NCBI RefSeq assembly: GCF_028769735.1
Contig: NC_088178.1
Location: forward strand, 17,000,357-17,064,356
Length of the DNA stretch: 64,000 nucleotides
DNA from: Zonotrichia leucophrys gambelii
Taxonomy: Eukaryota; Chordata; Aves; Passeriformes; Passerellidae
Reading direction: 5' to 3'
Of this stretch, positions 24,271-36,000 are shown piece by piece. The notes under the pieces are model-generated. The model ran no database searches. It had not been told where the DNA came from and was given only the letters and a program-made list of their open reading frames with translations. The translations under genes were made by a program, and so were the position numbers. The stretch's first letter is position 1. Each line of letters begins with the position of its first letter.

Positions 24271-26059
24271 ACTGAAATGACCACCCATCCTGTGTCTTGT
24301 AATGTCTGGTCTTGTGAAGCATCTCTGCCCTTCAGGCAAGCTACCTTGTGCTGTTTCTGATCCAACATGAGCTATGAATGTTCAGCATCTCTGGAAATCA
24401 GACACAGATTGTCTCAAGTTGGGTGCCCCAAATCTTCAGAAAATGCTGCTAATTAGGCATTTTGCTGGAGGGTGCTCTCTGAAACCACCATGAGATAGGG
24501 TTACTGTGATTGAAGTCCCTTCTACTTTGGCATCTGATTTTAAAATGAGTGACAATAAACACAGTGCCTGATCAAAAGACATGCAAAGTATGGGGTCCCC
24601 TCCTGCTGCATATTTATATCTTGCAATGTGTTATAAATACATTTAGCTCAGTAGAAACCATTGTAGTTTATATAAATCAGCTGTTATTGAAGAGCTCTCC
24701 AGTTTGTTAGTGTATGTGCTTTTGCTGCTAGAGGCAGCAGGTTTCTAGAGAGTCAGACCTGTGATGGTCCTCTTGCATCCTTCCATTCAAAGCATCAGCA
24801 GTTAATTGCTGAAAACTGCAATAGCTCTTGTAAATAAAATATCCACATCTTTATCTTTTGAAAAATACCTTTAAATCAGTTACAGTGCAAGCACAGAAAC
24901 AATGGCGACATGTTAGACTTGTGTAAAACATTTCTGTCTTTCCGAAAAAGACGATCTGTCCTTTTAATGTCTTTTTGGGGCGTTTTTTGTGAAGGTTGAA
25001 GAAGGAAGCTTTGTCTTTGTGGCTTTATCTAAATTTATGTGTCAGGTGAAAGTAAGGCTCAGTGATTCAGATGTGGTTTTTACCTCACAGATAAATATTA
25101 TTGCATAATGAAAGGAGGACCACGAGCCTTACTTGTCCTCCCTGATATTAGGACCAGTGCCATGATGTGGAGCAGAACTTATCCATGGACTCAGTAAAAT
25201 ATTTATATGTGATGCAGTTTTATTTGAGCTGTGTCAGAGGCAGAATTGTGCTGCTGGAACTAGCTACCCATTTTAGTTCTTTTGCATTCCTGGACGTCTG
25301 TGAGAACAAAATTGGTAATGCCAACAAATACATAAACAGACGAGAGAGTTAAAAGGTAATTTCATTTGTCATCATTTAATTTGTTTTTCTACAGAAACGT
25401 GTTACCATCCAACTGAAGCACTGACCAAATATGTCGCTAACGATCACAAGCTTCTTGAAAGGACCAAAAAAAAAGGCCAAAAATAAATATAATTTTTCAA
25501 ATACAGAAAATCCCTTTTGTTTTGAATGTGTTAGTTTCTCCTGAGTATAGCTGTTTATTTGCCCAAGACACGCCAATACTTTTTTCTTTTTGTGAAGTTA
25601 AATGTTAATTGTGGGAAACTACCTGTCAAAATAGAGAAGTTACTTCTTTGCAGGGATGGTGGTAAGGGGAAAGAACGGCTCTTTCTCACCATCTGTTTTC
25701 CCTAGGAGGTGGCCCGTGTGGAAGATTGCATGTATAACTGCAAAGTCAACTGCTAATGAGCCACTGGGGGTGGTCTTGAAGTAGCATTAGTAAGTCTTCT
25801 CAGTCCCCTGCTCATTGTGCTCTATGGATATTAATGTTTGCAATATTCCACAAGTTGGTGAAATGTTGTGCAAGTATTATCTGCTGATTATATATCAGCA
25901 ACAGAGCCTAGAAACAAAATAATTTTCTTACAGATCACTGCTGAAACTTGGCACAACTGTTAGGGAAACAAATCTGCCTGTCCTGTACTCACAGATGCAT
26001 CAGGAGAATCCTTCTGTTTCCTCAGCATATTTGCAGTGTGCAGCTCACTGCATGTGCAG
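24271..26059. other. Non-coding single-copy stretch
   Basis: No gene or element recognised. Short frames only. The segment 24600-25000 is AT-rich with a TTTATATAAATC-like string. Nothing marks a boundary before the minisatellite. Confidence 0.5.
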
Positions 26060-26290
26060 CCTCCTCTGCCCCCCTGCAGGAGTCCCTGTGCATCTCCCTC
26101 TGCCCCCCTGCAGGAGTCCCTGTGCAGCTCCCTCTGCCCCCCTGCAGGAGCCCCTGTGCAGCTCCTCCTCTGCCCCCCTGCAGGAGCCCCTGTGCAGCTC
26201 CTCCTCTGCCCCCCTGCAGGAGCCCCTGTGCAGCTCCCTCTGCCCCCCTGCAGGAGCCCCTGTGCAGCTCCCTCTGCCCCCCTGCAGGAC
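26060..26290. repeat. GC-rich minisatellite, 34/36-bp units
   Basis: Tandem units begin with TGCCCCCCTGCAGGAG at 26067, 26101, 26135, 26171, 26207, 26241 and 26275 (the last partial), so the periods are 34, 34, 36, 36, 34 and 34. The 36-bp units carry CTCCTCCTC where the 34-bp ones carry CTCCCTC. The first two units have AGTCCC where the later ones have AGCCCC, and unit one has CATCTC where others have CAGCTC. Because 34 is not a multiple of three, long open frames appear in all frames on both strands (to 152 codons). They encode proline/cysteine-rich or glycine-rich repeats and are a by-product of the array. The minus strand carries GGG, GGGG and GGGGGG runs in every 34-bp unit. High unit similarity indicates recent turnover. 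Confidence 0.95.
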
Positions 26291-27007
26291 TGCTCTGGCA
26301 TGCAGAGCACTGACAGGAAGGAGAAGCAGCCACCGAGCAAGGCCTCGAGCGCAGCTTTAACTTCAAGGCCCTGTGATCTCTGTTTCTGGTGAGACTGTTG
26401 TCCTGTTGAAAACAGCATCAGATCTGAGCACCTTGTTGAAGCAAGGTATAGTCATAAGCAAGAATCTAAAAATCCTGCTTTAGCAAAGCTGTCATCAAGT
26501 GGTTTGCATCTCCATAGAAGTATAGAGCCAGAGGGCAGCTGCTGCCTCTGTGCCTTGTTATCAGGAGTTGTGTGTTGGCTCTGGAGGTAGCAAGATCCAC
26601 TAAACCAGAGAATCTCTAGGCATACATAATTATCAGCTTCCACTGAGTCCTGGTTTGGACACCTGGTTCCCTTTCTAGCTGGAGAACTCACATGTTGATA
26701 ATTGCTGCTCATTTTACAGAAGAGAAGCCAAGTCTGGGGGAGAAAAAAATCATTCCTAATGGTGATGTTTACCAAAATCTGGTTAAAGGTGGCCAAGAGT
26801 TTTGGTGGTCACAGACAATGGGAAGGGATATTATTTGTGGGAAAATGTGAGCAGCTCACATTTTTTGTTGGTTTACTGGCTCAGATAAATTAGATTAGTC
26901 TGATGGAATAGGCAGATTAGTGCAGTTCAAAGTATTTATGGAAGTGTTTACTCCATACTTATTCTGTTTTGTTACACTCACTAGATGATAACCAGGTTGG
27001 CCTAAAC
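26291..27007. other. Non-coding stretch beside the minisatellite
   Basis: A minus-strand frame of 114 codons (26452-26796) has no known motif and no splice support. No element recognised. Confidence 0.5.
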
Positions 27008-27056
27008 TATATATATATATATACACACATACAGACACACACACACATATATATAT
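27008..27056. repeat. Compound TA/CA microsatellite
   Basis: About 14 bp of TA repeats, then ACACACATACAGACACACACACACA, then TA repeats again. The arrangement TA-CA-TA is a typical compound dinucleotide repeat and is likely to be length-variable. Confidence 0.95.
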
Positions 27057-30000
27057 CTCAGAATTCTCAACTTGTTTATTTAATGTTCTTGCTGCACCAT
27101 TCTTAATAATTTCATGTATGCTATAATCTCAAAAAAAGATTAATGGGCTCTTTGTTGGATATAGTAAAGTGAATAGTAAGACACACTGTATAGAAAATAT
27201 TTTCACATGTTAGGCAGCTGCCTAGTGGATTAAATTCTGTAGCAGAGCCTTGATCAGATGTTTTTGGTGTCAACCTAAAATGCTGGTGGCATCACTGCTG
27301 ACTAAATAGGTACATCCTGATGTGTTTAATGCAACCCCAAAATAACAGTTTGGGATGGTGGTAGTTTAAATGCAGGTAGGACTGGGAAATGGACCCTGGG
27401 CAGGAACAAGTTTTGACAGCAAAGACTGTGCCAGGGAGCAGTGTGCTTTGTTTATATATTCTCTTTTTGTTACAGATTGCTCAGCCTCACCAGATGAAAG
27501 GAGGTTGTGTTTTTTCTGTTTTAAACATAGTGATACTATATGAAGAAACTTCTTACCCACACACTGATTTAATGAATCTGTAATTTTAGGCTTGTCTATT
27601 TGGAGAGAAGGGATTTTCTGATGTTTCCTGAGGAGACTTTCTGAAAAGCAATAACTATAATATTAAAAACCTCTAAGTCACCCTTTTTTCCTCACAGGAA
27701 ATAACACATCTTTCCTTGCATCTCTAGCAGTATTTAATTATACCCAAATTCTTACAGAATGGCAAATGGCAGGTTGTCTTTGTCATAGAAGATTTGAATT
27801 TTTAGATGTGAAATGCAGATTTTCTGGGTCCTGGATTATCTGGGCTTTGCCTGTGTATTGGAGCTCTGACAAAATTTTCCACTTACCTTTGTATGGTAGA
27901 AGGCACTGAAAGAAATGCTGCTTAGAAATGTGAACTTAACAGTGTGTCTCTAATATTTGCTGTGTGCTCCTGGCCTGAGGATACCTCAGCCTGATTTATT
28001 GCCTGACACTGGACAACCCAGACCTCCATGGGGTGCATGTGCTTGCTGCAAAGTCGTGGTAGATGAAGATTTATTTACACAAAGCTTCTTTATGCTTTCT
28101 GTGTGTGTTTTTCTGCCTTGGTAATTGCATGCAGCATCTTTTCTAAGATAGAAAGATTGCTTGCACCTTGGTCTGGGGTTCTTTTTGGACATTCAATGGT
28201 TAACAGTTCTTTTGGCAAATAGTTGTCAAAGAAAGAAGATGTTCTGACCAGAGCATTCTTGGTAGGAGGGTTAGGGAGGTCATTGCCACAGGAGAAAGCT
28301 GCTTGCAACTTGGGTTCCCAGTTCTGACCTTTGCAGGTATTATTTCAGCATGGCAGAAAAAATTGCAAGTCATCACCTCTGTGGGGAGTTAACGGTAGGG
28401 ATGTGACAACCTGTTTTGTTCCCCCCAGCATTCCCTTTTGAGCAGTGTTGGAGCTCCAGCTCCTGCCCTGTGTGCTGCCCAAGTCCTGGAGGCTCAGAGT
28501 GGTGCCAGAGCTCACTGTGCCACTGGGGACACCCCCTCACAGGGCCCACCCATCCTGCCAGTGCAAGGCAAGCCAGACCATTCTGCAGGAGCAAAGCCAC
28601 CTCGGTGCTGGTTTGTGCTCGGGGCTCTGTGTGTTGCACACACATCAGGGGCTGTGGGCACTTTTTAGTCAGAATTGGAAGAAAAAAAAAAAGGAATAAT
28701 TAAAAAAAAATATATGGGGGAAAAAAATCACCACCCCATTAATGCACTTCTTTTTGTTATAACTGCTGAGAAATGTGAATGTCTGCACAGATTGGGGCTG
28801 ACTGAAACTCTAATCATTATACTGTAAGAATATTTTTGATGGAATTTCAACAGCTCCAGAGTTCCTGTCAGCATCACTATGTGGCTTTTGAAAGTTCTTT
28901 CCTTTAATGGGTCCCAGGACCCGTGAAAACATTCGGGTCAGTTTAGTACCTGAGTCTTCCCAAGTAATTAGCAGGTAGAATTACCTGGTAGCAGTCAGTG
29001 TTTTCTGCTGTAATCTGTCCACAGAAGCTGCAGCAGAGTAATTGCTGTCTCTGGCGGCCCTGCAAACATGTCTGATTTAATGTGTCAATAGGGATTTTTC
29101 TCTCAGTTTTTTTTTTCATCCCCAATGCCAGACTGTGAATTTTCCTTTCAGAAGGCCAGACTCAAAGTGAGATGGATATATTGAACATGTGGATTTAAAG
29201 GCAAATGTTTTTCCCAGCAACTGTAAATGTGTAAAAGCATTCAGAGCTCATTCTCCTCTCCACATGACTTTTCACCAGGTTAAATAAATGTATGTAGCAG
29301 ATGTACTCAACTACGTGTTCCACAGTTACTGGAGCAGATAAATGCTAAACTGACCGTGGTGTCTCTTTGCCAGCAGTGCAGTGTTTCAGTCCTCCTGGCT
29401 TTGGGGATGTTCTGGTATTCTCTGATGCTGAGTCAATGATACCAACTACTGGTGAGACACATGTAGCCTTTTAGTCCTTCCTTGGTGAACATTTGCCAGT
29501 AGTGAAGGAACAGATGGGCTGGGATCTGCTCAGAGTTGAGATGTGGAGTGAGGGTATTTACAGGATACTCCACAGGTGGGTTTTCATCAGCAGGTTCTGC
29601 ATCAGGGCAGCAGTTATCTTTACTGCTCCATTTGCCTAAATACCACCCTCTTTTGTGTCATGTTGCAGGGGCTCTGAGCTTTTGTTCTGTATTGAGAAAT
29701 CACAGGGTCTTATTCTGCATGAGGGAAAGCATGTATTCTAATGAAAAAAGGATTATTCCCAAAAGAAAGATCTATGTATTATAAATTCTCTACAGATCTG
29801 TAAATAGTCCTTTAAGTCCAGTCACATCATGCTGCGAGTCACTGACGTTACCTCTTTAGTTTTCAGTGAAGGCCTTAGCCTCTCAGTTGTAAAGGAAGAA
29901 TAAAATAAATTTATCTTGACCACACCCACTGGGCATGTTTGTGAACAGTCCTAGATACACAACACACAATATTATTAGATATTAAAGGAGAGGATCCCTG

Positions 30001-30843
30001 AGAATTGGAGCTACATTCTGTCAGGGATCCCAAGCATGCAGAGTAAAACTGTCCTTCCTGCCAGCATCAGCAAGACCTGGGTGACCTAAGTGGCACTGCT
30101 AAACTGAAGGCAGGAGACCCTTATTGCATTAGCCACTTGTATGGTAGTATGGTCCTCTTTTTATGCTAGAAAAATTCCCTTTTGAAGGAGTATTTAGTGT
30201 AGATTTGAAATGCTAGAGGGCTGTGGTGTGCTGCTCAAGGTCTTGTTGCTTTCCTTTTCTTAATCTGAATTTCCCAACTTTAAAATGGACCCTTTGAAAT
30301 TGGAAATACTGGTTCCAGTGACTAGCACTCATGTATATAAATGCTGCAATTATGCTGGAAATGGATATCAGGATTAAATAACTGTAGCAGGATCTATAGT
30401 GAACATGAGTAACACAACTTTATTAATGAATTAAGACTATAATTCATACAAAACAAAACTGGATCCAATGTCAATTGAAAGATTCAACTGCTTAAATAAA
30501 ACCAAAATAGTTTGCCATAAATTGTGACATTTTTAATAAAAAAAAAATTATTTTGAGCCTTAAATCTATGCAATATAATAATGCTTGAATGTAGCCCTTT
30601 TCAGAAGGATGACCTACAAGTTTTACAGGGAACTCATTCAAAACTGCCTTTCTGCTCAGCAGAATAAAAACTGAAGTCCCTCTCTGGTTTAAATGGCAGG
30701 CAGAAAATCCAAGGTAATCCCTGTAACTTTTTATATAAATTTGATAACAAAAGAAAGGTGTGCTACTGGTATCTCTATAACATAAGTAAGCTTCATTGCA
30801 TAACTCAAACCATGATGGAGATTTTGACATGCTTACTGGCAGC
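27057..30843. other. Non-coding single-copy stretch with a GC-rich patch
   Basis: No gene is supported. A GC-rich patch at 28430-28640, preceded by GTTCCCCCCAG, has overlapping frames in three plus frames and one minus frame, which argues against any single one being coding. Homopolymeric A runs lie at 28680-28730. The rest is AT-leaning unique sequence. The 174-codon minus-strand frame at 30492-31016 begins within this stretch and is treated as chance. Confidence 0.45.
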
Positions 30844-30968
30844 CTGACAGATGTGTCACAGTGTCTAATCCCCAAAAGCCCCAAAGCTCTTTGAAAATGG
30901 GTGTTTCTGAAAGACTGGATTGGAAAACATGCTACTTTTTTATTAAGCTTTTTTTTATCAGTGCTTGC
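30844..30968 (+). repeat. Dispersed element, copy B (family not recognised)
   Basis: Starts CTGACAGATGTGTCA and matches 14339-14460 in the same orientation, about 16.5 kb away. Shared blocks are GTCTAATCCC (TATCTAATCCC in copy A), CCAAAGC, GATTG, CATGCT and TTTTTATT; copy B is a few bases longer in the T-rich segment. Many substitutions are transitions, suggesting decay of an old duplicated sequence. It lies inside a 174-codon minus-strand frame with no known domain; copy A does not keep that frame open, so the similarity is not protein-driven. Confidence 0.7.
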
Positions 30969-31600
30969 ATTACTTTCAATGTCATCTTGTTGCCAGGCTG
31001 ATTTAAAGATCTGCACTAACCAGGCTGGTAACTCTACTTTGTTAGCAAAGAGGTAAAATATCTACAATTACATCCACTTAAACAATATATTTTATATAAA
31101 TTATGAAAAGCAACATTTTTTTTTCTTGCAGTATGAAAATACTGATTTTGGAATTTATGACTTTTTAAATGTCAGATTTTCCTGTTCTGTGGAAATGTAC
31201 TTCTGGTGCATCCCAGCCTCAGTATTTCTGGCAAATAAGACCAAAAAACAGTCAACATTAATAAGGATTTGTAATAAGTTCAGAGTGTATTCTGGAGCAA
31301 TGAAATGCAAGTTGTAGGGAGGAAAGTAAGCTATGTGCTTAGAAGTGTGCTTGGTGAAACAACTCCTCAATCTAAATGCAGACAGCATCTCTAGTGGGGG
31401 ATTTGCCAGCATATCTCTAGGCCAGACTCTTGGGAGACTGAAAGCAGGTTTCATGCAACACCACTGTGTCCTACATATTGTGCGGAGTGGCGTTTCCATT
31501 ATTTGGATGACATCCACCATTTTTAAAAAGAGGAAATTGGGCCAGTTTGCATTCTCTTACAGAGCAGCCTCCTGAATGACAGAATAATTTCCAATAAAGG
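30969..31600. other. Non-coding stretch
   Basis: Short frames on both strands between 31126 and 31575, none recognised. The segment 31330-31520 is of balanced composition and might be a conserved element, but nothing specific supports that. Confidence 0.4.
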
Positions 31601-31930
31601 TACCCTGGATTACTCCCTGCTGTGAACTAATAGGGTGCTAATTAGCATATTTCATTTATTTACTTAACTGGGATAAAAACAGTTGGGCACAGGTCCCATT
31701 TCCAATGGTTTCCTGGGGAAGCTGCAAACTGCTGTTAGTGTGACTGTGCTGCATTAAAAAGATGTAAGCTCACATAAACATAATCTGCAGATTGAACACT
31801 AACTGGCATGGCTGTCCAATCTCCTCATACACAGAGAGCAATTTAGAACATTAAATAAAGCTGTATTTCTGTTTGCTCCAAATCTTTAAATGGGCCAAAT
31901 GAAATCACAGCAGTATGTTTCCAGTCCTTG
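31601..31930. other. Candidate conserved non-coding block with TAATTA palindrome
   Basis: Contains the perfect 12-bp palindrome TGCTAATTAGCA (31636-31647), a paired homeodomain-type core, followed by further AT-rich cores (CATTTATTTACTTAA, AACATTAAATAAAGC). The block is free of recognised repeats. An enhancer role is inference from motif texture only. Confidence 0.25.
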
Positions 31931-32722
31931 CAGGTCTGCTGGTGGCAGTGCTGAACAAGTGCTGTGCTGTGCATCATGTTCTGCCTTCTGCTCTCCTTGG
32001 TGCTCACTCTTGCCTTAATGTCTCTTGACTATCAACAGTATTGACACCTTCTGCAAGTACAGGGTTACCTATGAAATGTGGCTTGGAAACTGTCCTGCAA
32101 CTTTTTTCCTCCCGTGTATTTCCATGTTAGGGCTCACCTGCCCAGCCCACTGTGCCATTCTTGAAGATGTTTCTAGTTGCACAAATGTTGGAAGTGCCCA
32201 TTGATTTCTGCTTCACGCCCTCAGATTTCCCATGCTGCTGGCTTCTTGCATCTTCCATAATTTATAAAATTTCAAGTACCCAAATTAGTACCTCATCTTG
32301 AATGTATATACTGAGATTGTAGAGGGTGAGGCAGGAAGGAAAACCCATCTCCTTTGCTAAACAAAGGATTTTTCCAAACTGTGTGACGTTTAAAATAACG
32401 TTTTTGCATTTTTATATCCTAAATAAGATTTTTACTGAGGAAGCAATTCCTTATACATTTTGATCCACATTCTGCTTAGTTATGAAATTCTGGATTTGGC
32501 CTAAAGCAGTATAATATCTGTCTGCATCTGGGAGTCAAGATCATTAAATGAAAATGGGAGATTTTGTGATCAAGAGAACTGAGGTCTGCTTCTTCCCTCT
32601 TTACATCTGCTTGTGTGAAACTGAGTAAGCTGACTTATATTCTTCAGTTTCCATGTTCATAAACTGGAGAGAACAATGCTTTATTGCTCTACATAAAATA
32701 TTATAAAATTCTGAATTAGAAA
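31931..32722. other. Non-coding stretch, nothing recognised
   Basis: AT-leaning single-copy sequence with no frame, repeat or element landmark of note. Confidence 0.5.
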
Positions 32723-32730
32723 ATGCTGTA

Positions 32731-33008
32731 ATCCTAACCCTAGGCAAAACCCTAGCTGTAGCTGAGACAGGAAAAGGTGCATGGGGATGAGGCAGGTGTC
32801 AAGAAGAAAGGTGATGAGGGAGCCTGGGGTTAGGGTTCTGAAAACCACAAAGCCCCAAGCACACTGCAGCTGTGAAAGGCATGCTGAGGGGAACACAGAC
32901 CTGCCACAATGTGGCTGCCTCCACAGCTTTCTCCTTTCCACCAGCCTTAGCCCAAGGCTGCTTTTACTGCCTGGGATTAGGGTTAGGGTTCCCAAAACCA
33001 CAAAGCTC
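32731..33008. repeat. Telomere-like units within a 147-bp-spaced duplication
   Basis: A segment reading CCTGGGGTTAGGGTT then AAAACCACAAAGC at 32823-32855 recurs as CCTGGGATTAGGGTT then AGGGTT and AAAACCACAAAGC at 32970-33005. The second copy holds one extra TTAGGG unit. Upstream, ATCCTAACCC and AACCCTAG (32731-32755) give the motif in the opposite orientation. The duplication unit is about 147 bp, but sequence between the cores is only weakly alike. Short interstitial telomere-like motifs arise by repair at breaks or by chance in GGTTAGGG-rich repeats; the array is far too short to be a telomere. Confidence 0.55.
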
Positions 33009-36000
33009 AGAGCAGCCTTCAATTAAACTGCAAAGGAAAAGGTCCTTCCCATCATGGGCCATCATTGGTATGTGCATGTATCTGTATGGTGTTAGAGCAA
33101 TCACTAAATCTAGGAGGTCCTTTCTAGTGTATTTCCTATACTCAAGGTGTTCCTAAAGAGCTGTGTTCATTTCTTTTTCTTGGATTGCCTGAAATGTCAG
33201 AGTAACATGTTGAGATGTCAGTTTTCAATGAATGAGCATATGATTTGAAATACGTGTGTAATTTAAAACAAGCTTTAGGATTAGGAATATTTGAATAGCT
33301 GGTTTTGGTTAACGTTTCTCTTGATCTGTAAACATCAGAGTTACTGAGCCTACTATAAAAGAGCTGCATGAAATTCTGGAAAAAGTAGTCCTATGCAAAT
33401 TACTGTCATTACTTAATCACTACTTCTTTTATTTAGTAGAGAAGTTAGAAACATCTATCTTGTACTTCAAATTTAAGATAGTTCTAAGCAAGTGATACTG
33501 GTAAATTTGGATTTTTCTAATATACCATTTTAACCCATTATTGTTAAATTAATTTTTGGAATGTAGCTTGATTTTAAATTTACATTATTTTTTGTGTTTG
33601 ATGTGGGATCTGAACTGAAATGAGCTCCACACAGAACTGGGGGAAGTGTGGCACCTTCCTCCTCTGTTAGATAGGTTCTCTGTCTAACTGGGATGTCTCT
33701 GGCTTGGAGACCTTCCAAGATAACCATCATTTATCATTTGTGGTATGGTAAATGACTGTTATGGCTTTCTCACAGCCCTTCCTGATAGATCTGTTTATTT
33801 AATTATGCACCAAGATAGGTAAAAATGTCTTGGATATCTAGGAAGAGGGTCTGTGGCTCTGACAATAGCTGGACATTGTCCTTACCTGTGTCTTGCTCCT
33901 GGCTCTGAGTGAAAGGGTGTCCCTCCAGAAGGACAGGGCAGGAGTGTGCTGAGGCAATAAATGCTGTGGCTGTTTGGAGCATGGATTGAATGTGTGAGTA
34001 CCCTCTGTCTCTGCTTTTCTCTCTTCATGCTCCAGGAACACAGCACTATTGAGCAGAAGTAGAGGGAGATTGAGCAAGAGTGTCTATTTCTGTCTATTTC
34101 CTCAAATATTTCTAAGTATAATGGTTTTGCATGCCTGTCCTTGTTGCCCACTCCCTCTGCACATCCAGACACAGGGATGTGTAGCTGGGAGGAACTGAGT
34201 AGTTCTTCCTGGCTCTAGGTAATTTATAATGTGAATATTTATGTAGAAAAATTGGGGAAGAAGGGATATTGTGGCAGCAGAGTGCTCAGAGGAGAAAACT
34301 GGACATTCACAAAAAAATGAAGTTTGTTTCTGCTTCCATGCACACAAGAGATGTTCTCAGGTATATTTACTTAATTTTTGCTGTTGTTTCATTTTCTATG
34401 TTCCTTTGTTCCCTGATCAGTTGTTTTGTTATTTGAACTTGTTCTTTTTCTTCTGAAACTGATATGTGCATAAGCTGTAGCAGAAATAGCTGAATATTGG
34501 AGATTTTGTGTCTGGGACTCATTCTACTGTGAACTGAATACATTATTTTTTTAGACTCTTTACCCTTTACAAAAGAATTGCTAAATATATGCATATATAA
34601 TATATCAAATGACCAAACCCCACATCTGGTTAAAGAATTTTTGATTAAAAAAACCCCCCTGCAGCTAATTTTTTTACATTTCAAAATTCAGTAATTGCAA
34701 GGAATTAGGGGTGGATACTTTTCTGCAGACATCCTCATAAAAATCAAAACAGGAACACCAGTTGATCTACTCCATAGCAATTTATTTCCTTTAAATGTTA
34801 ATAGAGAAAGAACAATCAAAGAAAAAAAAGTTTAAGATATAAATCTTCCCAACTAACGTTGGAAAAAATATTTTCAATGTGTATATGCAATGCAATGTCA
34901 GTGCATTTTGCATTGCCCACCTGGCTGCTTCTTTATCTCCCTCAGATGAGCCCTGTGTTACTTTTTGTGGGCTCAAGAAGAGGCTGTGTGACCTACAGGG
35001 GAGCCAGGAGCCCCTTTCCTGCCACTGAGCTGGAGCGCATCTGGGTTGCTCTGCTCTGTTCCTTGCTTGCTTCTTGTTCCACACTGAGGTGTTCAGAGGA
35101 GGTGGTCTGGAGAGGACCTCTCCAGTGCAGTCCAGCTCTCTATCCAGTTTGCTGCTGCCAAACAAACAGAACTTTTGCTTTGCTTGTGAATATTATTAAC
35201 TTGGAATATGTCAGGAACGAAATGTCATGTCGGTATTGACAGCAGGTGAATTGTGCAGTGTGTGCTACTTGTAAGCAGTTCATAACATTTCTCATTCAGC
35301 TTTGTGGATACCAACTTTTACTTTCACAATATTATTTAGAAAGCTAAATGCTGCTTTCTTAATGCAGAATGAAGTTTGTATTTTTCCTTATTGAAATAAA
35401 TGACCGTGACTTATAAAATGCTAGCAGCTGACATTGTCATGACTTTAATGTGCAGAGAGATTTTTATAACTTATTCTTTCTATTAATGCAGTTTTCTTCA
35501 ATTCTCTACAGGCATGTATAGGGATAGTTTTTTTAGTACTTTGTCAGAAGTTTTCATGTATCTATCTTTTGTAAATATATGAAGCTGTAGACAGAAAAGC
35601 TAAGCCACAAAGAGAATTGTTAAATCAGACTTGATGTTCTTTGCCAAACGAAGGAAAAGTTCAAACTGCATTGTAGATATAGTGCAAATGAATTTCTTTG
35701 CAGCTATAGACACTGATCCATGGTCTGATAAAGACTATTCTAATTCTGTTCTCTCTTCAAGGCTTTACAGTCGTGTCTGTCTGTCTGGGAATTCTTACCA
35801 GTACTGGAGCAGGTGGCTGAAAACCTGCATCACCTTGGAAAGTTGGTCAGGATCTGAATGGGGCCCAAAACCAGCACAAACCACAGGCCATTTTAGATAT
35901 ATTACCAAAAAAATGGTACTTGGTTGAATAATTATTTTAAAGAAAAACTCCGATGTGCCTCTTTATGTGAAGTCTTCTTTTGAAAATCATCAGAAAACTA

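Noticed and set aside
25948..26418. Proline/cysteine-rich and glycine-rich frames on both strands.
   Set aside because: By-product of the 34/36-bp minisatellite; open in several frames on both strands.
28416..28703. GC-rich frames after a pyrimidine run and CAG, looking like an exon start.
   Set aside because: Three plus frames and a minus frame are all open, no domain recognised, and no matching donor site with a preserved frame could be argued.
30492..31016. 174-codon open frame on the minus strand, the longest outside the minisatellite.
   Set aside because: No recognised domain, AT-rich composition, no splice or promoter context. It overlaps copy B of the dispersed element, whose other copy does not keep the frame.
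33318..33335. TGTAAACATC, the seed of the miR-30 family.
   Set aside because: No complementary arm at the expected distance; seed-length matches are expected by chance.
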